NCBI GenBank assembly: GCA_023253875.1
Contig: JALRFC010000007.1
Location: 1-20,696 of the forward strand
Length of the DNA: 20,696 nt
Origin: Candidatus Kapaibacterium sp.
GTDB lineage: Bacteria; Bacteroidota; Ignavibacteria; Kapaibacteriales; UBA961
Direction of reading: 5' to 3'
Under the pieces are notes generated by a model. The model made no database searches and was not told where the DNA came from. It saw only the letters and a list, made by a program, of their open reading frames with translations. A program made the translations under genes and the position numbers. Shown here piece by piece: positions 1-6,017 of the stretch (positions are counted from its first letter, which is position 1; every line of letters starts with the position of its first letter).

Positions 1-802
1 GACAATTGCCCTTGCCAATAAAGAAACACTCGTGAGCGCCGGTTCCATCGTGATGAAATCCGCAAAAGACAAACAAGTGCCAATTCTTGCGGTTGACAGC
101 GAACATAGCGCCATTCTGCAATGCATGGCAGGCGAAGAACGCTCCATGATAGATAAGATCATTCTTACAGCTTCGGGCGGGCCATTTCGTGAATTCGAAA
201 AAGATGCCTTTGCAACAATCACACGAGAGCAAGCTCTTAAACATCCCAATTGGGTGATGGGACAGAAAATCACGATTGATTCCGCAACACTCATGAATAA
301 AGGTTTTGAGGTCATTGAAGCTCGCTGGCTCTTCGATCTCATGCCCGAACAAATCGAGGTGGTGATTCATCCACAAAGCATCATACATTCACTTGTACAA
401 TTCGGTGATGCCTCCATAAAGGCGCAACTCGGTACGCCCGATATGCGTGTGCCAATCATCTATGCTTTGTTTCATCCTGAACGAAGACATGCCGATTTAC
501 CCACATTGGATTTGCTCACTGCCGGTAACTTATCGTTCTTCAAACCCGATACAGAGCGATTTCCATGTCTGCAATTGGCCTATGATGCCATGAAAACCGG
601 TGGAACGGCACCTGCGATACTTAATGCTGCAAATGAAATTGCCGTCCAGTATTTTTTGGAAAATAAGGCAGGATTTCTTCAAATACCCCAAACAATCGAA
701 CATGTATTGAGCACAATGACAATCATTCAAGAACCGGATATTCACCAAATAGATCATGCAGACCATGAAGCGAGAATTCTTGCTAGACAATGTTTACAAT
801 AA
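1..802 (+). CDS. dxr: 1-deoxy-D-xylulose 5-phosphate reductoisomerase (C-terminal part)
   Basis: Converts 1-deoxy-D-xylulose 5-phosphate to 2-C-methyl-D-erythritol 4-phosphate with NADPH, the committed step of the cytoplasmic MEP isoprenoid pathway. The gene is cut by the window start; the reading frame is open from base 2, giving about 267 residues of a protein usually near 390-400, so the NADPH-binding N-terminus is missing. Visible family motifs, in order, are ALANKETLVSAG, AVDSEHSAI (metal-binding Asp and Glu), TASGGPF, the HPNW..G.KI..DSATLMNKG block (substrate and metal ligands) and VIHPQSIIHSLV. A GTG at 32 lies inside the first motif and is not the true start. The gene ends with TAA and I see no terminator directly behind it. 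Identity is nearly certain. Confidence 0.97.
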   Translation, partial: TIALANKETLVSAGSIVMKSAKDKQVPILAVDSEHSAILQCMAGEERSMIDKIILTASGGPFREFEKDAFATITREQALKHPNWVMGQKITIDSATLMNKGFEVIEARWLFDLMPEQIEVVIHPQSIIHSLVQFGDASIKAQLGTPDMRVPIIYALFHPERRHADLPTLDLLTAGNLSFFKPDTERFPCLQLAYDAMKTGGTAPAILNAANEIAVQYFLENKAGFLQIPQTIEHVLSTMTIIQEPDIHQIDHADHEARILARQCLQ

Positions 803-956
803 ATTCATTGATCGAAGGTCCCAGTAAGCCGACTTCCTCGTTTATTTGGGGATTGCCTTTCATAATCCGATATTTGCACACATCTTTTTCCAGTAATCTG
901 AGGCCGCCATACTCCTTGAGACTATTTTTATTGCGAGACAATTCATTATCACTCAT
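783..956 (-). CDS. possible small hypothetical ORF between dxr and porX
   Basis: A minus-strand frame of 57 codons starting at an ATG (954-956) and ending 20 bases inside the 3' end of dxr; an earlier in-frame ATG at 990-992 would add 12 residues. The product would be a charged, soluble-looking peptide starting MSDNELSRNKNSLKEYGG and ending in INEFIVNIV. Its amino-acid composition looks more natural than the plus-strand reading of the same stretch, which is why it is listed. Against it: I see no good ribosome binding site, I recognise no family, and it would be convergent with dxr. It may be a chance ORF or a gene remnant. It is the only candidate content of the 218-base gap before porX. Confidence 0.25.
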   Translation of the reverse strand: MSDNELSRNKNSLKEYGGLRLLEKDVCKYRIMKGNPQINEEVGLLGPSINEFIVNIV

Positions 957-967
957 ATCGATACTGA

Positions 968-985
968 AATCATATTGCAATGATT
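968..985. promoter_or_regulatory. inverted repeat upstream of porX
   Basis: AATCAT, a six-base spacer ATTGCA, then ATGATT: a perfect six-base inverted repeat whose right end is 35 bases before the porX ATG. It could be an operator or a weak hairpin in the leader. Inverted repeats this short arise easily by chance in AT-rich DNA, so the functional call is tentative. Confidence 0.25.
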
Positions 986-1020
986 CATGCATGTATCAAG
1001 GAACAATGGAGTATTAGACA

Positions 1021-2595
1021 ATGGAACAATCAAAAAAGCGCATACTTTGGATTGACGATGAGATTGAACTTCTCAAACCACATATCATACTGCTGAATCA
1101 GCGCGGTTATGATGTAGAAACCGCCACCAATGGTGAAGACGCCATTGAACTTGCCTCCAATACTTCCTATGATTTGGTTTTTCTTGATGAGTCCATGGTT
1201 GGAATGTCCGGACTTGAGACGTTATCTGTATTGAAAGATATTGATCCCTCAATGCCTGTCGTTATGGTCACTAAAAACGAAGCAGAATCATTGATGGAGC
1301 AAGCTATTGGTGGAAAGATTGATGATTATTTGACAAAGCCGGTCAATCCGGCACAAATTCTTGCCGCATGTAAAAAATTCCTTGAATCAAGAAGAATAGC
1401 CGAGGCAAAAATCACGCAAGATTATTTGCAGGGATTTTCTGAAATCGCACGCAGACTCAGTGGTTTCATGGATTGGTCCGATTGGTTGGATGTCTATTTG
1501 AAAATGGTGAATTGGAGCATTGAACTTGACTTGCATCCTGAGCTTGGTTTTCATCAAACCCTCAAGGATCAATGGCGTGAATGTAATGCGGAATTTGGGA
1601 AATTCGTTGAGAACAATTATGAATCCTGGCTTCGTGGCGATGATTCATCCGCACCAAAATTATCTCCTCATATTGCCGATAAATTTGTCCTTCCAAAATT
1701 GGCAAATGGCAAACCAACGTTTTTCTTTGTGATTGACTGCATGCGACTTGATCAATGGCTGATGATGGAAGAACTTATCAGACCCTATTTCACCGTGCAG
1801 AAAGACTATTACTGTTCAATCATTCCAACGGCAACACCATATGCAAGAAATGCGATTTTCGCAGGACTATTCCCTGCAGATATCAAAAAGCATTATCCGA
1901 ATTATTGGAAAGGCGATTTACCCGGTATAAGTGAGCATAGTCAAAATTCCCATGAAAAAGAATTACTCGCAGCATTGCTGAAACGTAGAAGAATAGAACT
2001 CAAGAATGATCTTTCCTATGTGAAGATCATCGACACAGACTATGGCAAAAGAATCGAGAATGACATACAGCGATATGCAAGAAATCATCTCACTGCTATT
2101 GTTGTGAATGCTGTTGACATGATAGCACATTCCCGTTCTGATTATCCGATTCTCAAGGAAATCGCACCGGATGAATCCGCATATCGTTCGCTCACAAGAT
2201 CATGGTTCAAACATTCATCGTTTTTAGGAATGCTTCGAACATTGTCACAGTATAAAGACATCAATATCGTGATCACAACCGATCATGGATCTGTTCGATG
2301 TATGCATGCAGTGAAAGCACATGGAGATCGAGAAACATCCACAAATCTTCGATTTAAGCATGGAAAGAATGTGAAGTCGGATGCCAAAAATGCAATGACC
2401 ATCAAAGATCCCGAACTCTGTAAATTGCCTGAACATACTGCCTCAACGAATTATATCATTGCAAAAGAGGATACATATTTCGTGTATCCAACTGATTACA
2501 ATCATTATGTACAGAAATATCGCGACAGTTTTCAGCATGGTGGAATATCTCTTGAAGAGATGATTCTGCCAGTCATCACATTAGAACCTCGTTAA
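1021..2595 (+). CDS. porX: PorX-type response regulator with PglZ domain
   Basis: A 524-residue two-domain protein. Residues 1-115 are a response-regulator receiver domain: acidic pocket IDDE (11-14), phosphoacceptor D56 in LVFLDESM, T84 and K106 in LTKP. After a helical linker, residues from about 230 to the end form a PglZ/alkaline-phosphatase-like domain with metal-binding signatures VIDCMRLDQW (D239), PTATPYARN (T272), NAVDMIAH (D366, H370), TTDHG (D421, H422) and a final QHGGISLEEMILP. This is the architecture and approximate length of PorX, the cytoplasmic regulator of the type IX secretion system, whose Porphyromonas relative is a zinc phosphodiesterase acting on cyclic oligonucleotides (known for the family, not shown here). 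A GGAG at 1008-1011 precedes the ATG by 9 bases. As I recall, porX followed by tsaE is a common order in Bacteroidota. No other T9SS gene lies in the window. Confidence 0.93.
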   Translation: MEQSKKRILWIDDEIELLKPHIILLNQRGYDVETATNGEDAIELASNTSYDLVFLDESMVGMSGLETLSVLKDIDPSMPVVMVTKNEAESLMEQAIGGKIDDYLTKPVNPAQILAACKKFLESRRIAEAKITQDYLQGFSEIARRLSGFMDWSDWLDVYLKMVNWSIELDLHPELGFHQTLKDQWRECNAEFGKFVENNYESWLRGDDSSAPKLSPHIADKFVLPKLANGKPTFFFVIDCMRLDQWLMMEELIRPYFTVQKDYYCSIIPTATPYARNAIFAGLFPADIKKHYPNYWKGDLPGISEHSQNSHEKELLAALLKRRRIELKNDLSYVKIIDTDYGKRIENDIQRYARNHLTAIVVNAVDMIAHSRSDYPILKEIAPDESAYRSLTRSWFKHSSFLGMLRTLSQYKDINIVITTDHGSVRCMHAVKAHGDRETSTNLRFKHGKNVKSDAKNAMTIKDPELCKLPEHTASTNYIIAKEDTYFVYPTDYNHYVQKYRDSFQHGGISLEEMILPVITLEPR

Positions 2596-2599
2596 TGTA

Positions 2600-2640
2600 T
2601 GGGACAGGTCTTTGATCTGTCCCACGTGTTTTGTTTCACA
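2600..2640 (+). terminator. hairpin terminator after porX
   Basis: GGGACAGGTC (2601-2610), loop TTT, GATCTGTCCC (2614-2623): a ten-pair stem with one G-T wobble, extended by a T-A pair at 2600/2624. It is followed after four bases by TTTTGTTT. It lies five bases after the porX stop and ends before tsaE, so it probably limits readthrough from porX into tsaE. Confidence 0.7.
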
Positions 2641-2654
2641 TTCAGTGCAATCGC

Positions 2655-3116
2655 ATGGAAGCAGACAGCTACCACTCTTATTCGGAAGAAGAAACACGAG
2701 CAATCGGAAAACGATTTGCAGAGAAATTATCTCCGGGCGATATAATAACGCTTGCTGGAGATTTAGGTGCAGGAAAAACCGAGTTTGTTCGAGGCGTTTG
2801 TGAATATTTTTCGGTGCATGATATTGTATCAAGTCCAACCTTCACAATCATGAATCAATATATCGGTTCAAATCCGCATGATGATGAAATTGCATTATAT
2901 CATATTGATTTGTACCGGATTCAAGAAGAAAAAGAATTGCAAGAAATCGGTTTTTCTGAATGCATGAGCGATGAACATGTCATCAAGTTTGTAGAATGGC
3001 CAGAAAAAGCCGGCTCAGAAATGCGAAATATTGATTGGAATGTCTTGATCAAAACAATGCCTGATCAAGAAGAAGAGCGATTGATCAATATTGAATATCT
3101 TGGTAAGGATCGTTGA
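2655..3116 (+). CDS. tsaE: tRNA threonylcarbamoyladenosine biosynthesis ATPase TsaE
   Basis: P-loop ATPase that works with TsaB and TsaD in making the t6A37 modification of ANN-decoding tRNAs in the cytoplasm. From the ATG at 2655 the protein is 153 residues, the usual TsaE size. It shows the Walker A loop GDLGAGKT (35-42), the SSPTFTIMNQY segment (about 59-69), HIDLYRI (83-89) and the FVEWPEK segment near 114, all in the family order. The frame is open further up to a TTG at 2631, but that lies in the tail of the porX terminator, so the ATG at 2655 is preferred; no clear Shine-Dalgarno is seen for either. Its TGA stop overlaps the TTG start of tatD by four bases (TTGA), which suggests translational coupling. 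Confidence 0.93.
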   Translation: MEADSYHSYSEEETRAIGKRFAEKLSPGDIITLAGDLGAGKTEFVRGVCEYFSVHDIVSSPTFTIMNQYIGSNPHDDEIALYHIDLYRIQEEKELQEIGFSECMSDEHVIKFVEWPEKAGSEMRNIDWNVLIKTMPDQEEERLINIEYLGKDR

Positions 3117-4576
3117 TAGACACCCATGCACATATAGATGCTGATGTCTTCGATGAAGATCGCGAAGAAATGATTGCACATGCATTTAACAATGGCATCG
3201 AAGCAATCATCATTCCTGCAATTGAACCAACACGCTATGATGGAGTTTTGTCCATTTGCGATACACATGAGCATATATATTGTGGAATGGGAGTACATCC
3301 ACATAATGCCCATGAGTATTCACAAGAAGTGGAAGATCGGATTATATCACTACTTTCATTGCCAAAAGTGATAGCAGTTGGCGAGATTGGTCTTGACTAT
3401 TATTATGATTTTGCGCCGAAAGAAATGCAGAAAGATGTCTTTCGCCGACAACTCTCCATTGCCAAATCACTTGATCTTCCGGTGATTATTCATAATCGTG
3501 AATCCGATGATGACATGATTGCCATTTTGCAGGAAGAACAAACAGGCGAACTCAAAGGAGTCCTTCATTGTTTCTCCTCGGACTTGACCATGCTTCATAG
3601 AGCTTTGGAGCTTGGTTTTCATATATCGTTTACCGGAAATATCACATATAAAAAAAGTGTATTGGATGAAATTGTTCGTGCAACTCCATTGAATAGAATC
3701 ATGATTGAAACCGATTCACCGTATATGACACCGGTTCCACATCGTGGCAAAAGAAATGAACCATCATTTGTTCAATTCATAGCACAAAAAATTGCAGACA
3801 TATATGCACTCACAGTAGAGGAGATAATCACCATGACAAGTTCCAATGCAAAGTCATTGTTCAGACTTCCACTATTCCTCATTATCATTCTTATGGGATT
3901 GACTTCATATCCCATTCTAGCACAAAATGATGCAAATGATGAAGACAGTGAAGAACAGATTGAAGTAGTGGAAAAAAATCCATATGCACGCTTTATTGGT
4001 TTTGGTCCATCACTTGCAACAAATACAATCGTCGAAACCTTGACAGACATGGACAATCCAGATAGACGCGATACTCGCTCATGGGATGGCAATCCTGCCT
4101 TTGGATTCAGCATTGCATATAATCCACTTGAATTCTTGATGCTTGAAGGTGGCATCATGCACACAAGAAACAATGCAAAGTTGAAGAATGCATTGCCTGT
4201 TCCCGGAACACCAACAGATCCGGATGTATATACAGTGTTCAATGTTACAGCCAGAGCAATTGCAAATCCTCGGAGCAAGGTTGCATTTTTTGCATTGGGC
4301 GGTATTAATTTTCAATCAAAGAGAATTCATTCCACCAATGTATCATTCACTGATGATAGTCAATTGGCATTTAATGCAGGTGCCGGCTTCATGGTGAATA
4401 TACCTACATCATTCGGCATGATCATTCCTATTGCCGAATGGCGATTGGATTTTGAAAGCAAGAATGACACCATCACTTTGCCCAATGAACAGAAATACAA
4501 AGATTGGGGTGATATAGAAATTTCAACATTTTATTCACTGCCGAGATTGACGATACTTTGGTATCCGAAATTCTGA
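3113..4576 (+). CDS. tatD: TatD-family nuclease fused in frame to an outer-membrane beta-barrel protein
   Basis: An uninterrupted 487-codon frame. Residues 1-253 are a full-length TatD metal-dependent hydrolase: DTHAHID (H5, H7), VGEIGLDYYYD (E91), VIIHNRES (H127), LHCFSSD (H152) and IETDSPYMTPVP (D201), ending with the normal C-terminal TatD helix (TSSNAKSLF). TatD proteins are normally about 250-265 residues and stop here. Instead the frame continues into a hydrophobic segment, an A|Q signal-peptidase-like site near 270/271, an acidic linker and a roughly 200-residue beta-barrel. The start is a rare TTG at 3113, chosen because it gives the canonical M-IDTHAH beginning and overlaps the tsaE stop; AAGGA at 3105-3109 is only 3 bases upstream. 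Whether the fused protein is made, or two products arise through the internal start at 3833, cannot be settled from sequence. Confidence 0.85.
   Translation: MIDTHAHIDADVFDEDREEMIAHAFNNGIEAIIIPAIEPTRYDGVLSICDTHEHIYCGMGVHPHNAHEYSQEVEDRIISLLSLPKVIAVGEIGLDYYYDFAPKEMQKDVFRRQLSIAKSLDLPVIIHNRESDDDMIAILQEEQTGELKGVLHCFSSDLTMLHRALELGFHISFTGNITYKKSVLDEIVRATPLNRIMIETDSPYMTPVPHRGKRNEPSFVQFIAQKIADIYALTVEEIITMTSSNAKSLFRLPLFLIIILMGLTSYPILAQNDANDEDSEEQIEVVEKNPYARFIGFGPSLATNTIVETLTDMDNPDRRDTRSWDGNPAFGFSIAYNPLEFLMLEGGIMHTRNNAKLKNALPVPGTPTDPDVYTVFNVTARAIANPRSKVAFFALGGINFQSKRIHSTNVSFTDDSQLAFNAGAGFMVNIPTSFGMIIPIAEWRLDFESKNDTITLPNEQKYKDWGDIEISTFYSLPRLTILWYPKF
3817..3835 (+). promoter_or_regulatory. internal ribosome binding site and start codon inside tatD
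   Basis: AGAGGAG (3817-3823), then nine bases (ATAATCACC), then ATG (3833-3835), in the same frame as tatD at codon 241. It is the longest Shine-Dalgarno-like match I noticed ahead of any start codon in this window. The bases also encode V-E-E-I-I-T-M of TatD, where glutamate pairs are common, so the match could partly be a by-product of coding. Confidence 0.65.
3833..4576 (+). CDS. secreted outer-membrane beta-barrel protein (internal start within tatD)
   Basis: From the internal ATG at 3833 the product is 247 residues. It starts with a good Sec signal peptide: a short polar n-region with K7 and R11 (MTSSNAKSLFRL), a hydrophobic core LPLFLIIILMGLTSYPI, and an ALA-type site ending LA|QND at about residue 30/31, the A|Q form common in Bacteroidota. 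An acidic linker (NDEDSEEQIEVVEK) is followed by alternating beta-strand-like sequence (FIGFGPSL, FGFSIAYNPL, VFNVTARAIA, KVAFFALGG, LAFNAGAGFMV) ending in LPRLTILWYPKF with a C-terminal aromatic, as in small outer-membrane barrels. A TTG at 3857 could instead start a 23-residue signal peptide. No specific family is recognised. A terminator follows directly. Confidence 0.75.
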   Translation: MTSSNAKSLFRLPLFLIIILMGLTSYPILAQNDANDEDSEEQIEVVEKNPYARFIGFGPSLATNTIVETLTDMDNPDRRDTRSWDGNPAFGFSIAYNPLEFLMLEGGIMHTRNNAKLKNALPVPGTPTDPDVYTVFNVTARAIANPRSKVAFFALGGINFQSKRIHSTNVSFTDDSQLAFNAGAGFMVNIPTSFGMIIPIAEWRLDFESKNDTITLPNEQKYKDWGDIEISTFYSLPRLTILWYPKF

Positions 4577-4582
4577 TCCACC

Positions 4583-4609
4583 ACCCATCATGCGATTGAT
4601 GGGTTTTTT
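4583..4609 (+). terminator. rho-independent terminator after the tatD/barrel ORF
   Basis: ACCCATCA (4583-4590), loop TGCGAT, TGATGGGT (4597-4604), with a T run at 4604-4609. It is a compact eight-pair stem with a proper T tract, seven bases behind the stop codon. The next gene (MATE) starts only four bases after the T run, so a full-length MATE message cannot be produced by termination and re-initiation here without readthrough or a downstream start. Confidence 0.85.
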
Positions 4610-4613
4610 GCCA

Positions 4614-5999
4614 ATGACTCAAACTTCACCACAAAAACAATCAAGAATGGGTGTGGATCTTTTGAATGGTCCCATCGATTCCACTCTTCGCATATTCGCA
4701 TTGCCACTTGCATTTAGTTTTATTGTGAATATGCTGTATTCATGGATAGATACTTTTTTTGTGAGCAAACTTGGTTCGGCTGCGATCGCCGCAATCGGAG
4801 TGAGCGAACAATTAGGATTCATGATATTCAATTTTGGAAGTGGCTTTGCCATTGGCACAGGAATCATCGTGGCCCGAAGAATCGGCGAAGGAAATCGTGA
4901 ACAGGCTTCTTATACTGCAACGCAAGGCATCATGACGATGCTTGTGTTTTCGACAATTCTCGCAATCATACTCGGCTTGCTCTTACCCACGACTTTGCAT
5001 GCACTTGGATTGGATAAAGACCCGGAAGTCTATGCATTCACTGAAGTATATTTATATGCGCTCTTATTCGGCGTGCCGGGTAATTTCGTGACATTTCAAA
5101 TCAATGCGATTATTCGATCATCCGGTAATTCGGTATATCCGATGTCCATTCTTCTACTCACCACAGTCATCAATGCCATTCTCGCACCGATCTTGATTTT
5201 TGGTTGGGAATTTATCCCTGCTTATGGAATGCTAGGTGCAGGCATTGCAACAGCGGCATCGCAGATCATTGGAGCAATCATTTCTTTGTCCCTGATTATT
5301 ACCGGTAAAGCAGGTTTGACACTGACATTCAAACAATTCAGTTTTGACTTTCCACTGCTTGGCAGAATTATAAAACAAGGCATTTGGTCATCATTGCAAA
5401 TGTTCTCTGTCAGCATCAGTCGCTTGGCACTCTTCACTTTCGCATCCTATTTCGATCCGAAAGTCACACTTGCCGCATATACATTGGGTTTGAAGGTTGA
5501 CCTTTTTGCATTCATGTCTGTTTTTGCCATGGGTATTGCACTTGAAACTGCAACAGGACAAAACCTGGGTGCAAGACAAATAGATCGCATTGGTTTATTT
5601 TATCGTTCAGCGGTAAAGCAATTATCTTGGCTCTTGGGTATTCTCGCAATTCTCACCTATCTCTTTGGCGAATACTTCGCTCGAATCTATACGAGTGATC
5701 CAAATATCATCAGAGAAACTGTTGAATATCTTCACATAGCCTGTTTTGGATATATCTTTTTTGCTATTGGTTCTGTCACTCTTCGTGTGATTAGCGGAGC
5801 CGGTGCGGCAGCACGCAGTATGATGATTGTATTCACATCTTTGGTTGTGATTCAGATCCCATTGGCCTTCATTCTCTCCCGATATACACCGCTTCACGAA
5901 TCAGGTATTTGGATCGGCGTTGTATTAAGCTATATTGCCCTCACGGTGATCGGATTTCAACAATATCATTCAAAAAAATGGATCGCCGTGCATATCTGA
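4614..5999 (+). CDS. MATE-family multidrug/sodium-coupled efflux protein
   Basis: A 461-residue polytopic inner-membrane protein of the MATE family (NorM/DinF-like), which exports cationic drugs or metabolites in exchange for Na+ or H+. The family N-terminus is clear: DLLNGPIDSTLRIFALPLAFSFIVNMLYSWIDTFFVSKLG, with the F-V-S-K-L-G and AAIAAIGVSE repeats, then about twelve hydrophobic helices in two halves; the second half begins near LLGRIIKQGIWSSLQM. The substrate cannot be read from sequence. The start at 4614 is preferred over an upstream ATG at 4590, which lies inside the terminator hairpin; an ATG at 4647 is also possible and would remove a poorly conserved 11-residue leader. No Shine-Dalgarno is evident. 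The stop is 18 bases before the next gene. Confidence 0.92.
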   Translation: MTQTSPQKQSRMGVDLLNGPIDSTLRIFALPLAFSFIVNMLYSWIDTFFVSKLGSAAIAAIGVSEQLGFMIFNFGSGFAIGTGIIVARRIGEGNREQASYTATQGIMTMLVFSTILAIILGLLLPTTLHALGLDKDPEVYAFTEVYLYALLFGVPGNFVTFQINAIIRSSGNSVYPMSILLLTTVINAILAPILIFGWEFIPAYGMLGAGIATAASQIIGAIISLSLIITGKAGLTLTFKQFSFDFPLLGRIIKQGIWSSLQMFSVSISRLALFTFASYFDPKVTLAAYTLGLKVDLFAFMSVFAMGIALETATGQNLGARQIDRIGLFYRSAVKQLSWLLGILAILTYLFGEYFARIYTSDPNIIRETVEYLHIACFGYIFFAIGSVTLRVISGAGAAARSMMIVFTSLVVIQIPLAFILSRYTPLHESGIWIGVVLSYIALTVIGFQQYHSKKWIAVHI

Positions 6000-6017
6000 T
6001 TTGACTCAGGGGGCATT

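Noticed and set aside
790..1017. 75-codon plus-strand ORF between dxr and porX
   Set aside because: Overlaps the dxr end, composition rich in S, L, R and Y without pattern; the opposite strand is the better candidate.
3772..4278. 168-codon minus-strand ORF across the tatD/barrel junction
   Set aside because: Antisense to a clear TatD and signal-peptide sequence; no ribosome binding site or recognisable family.
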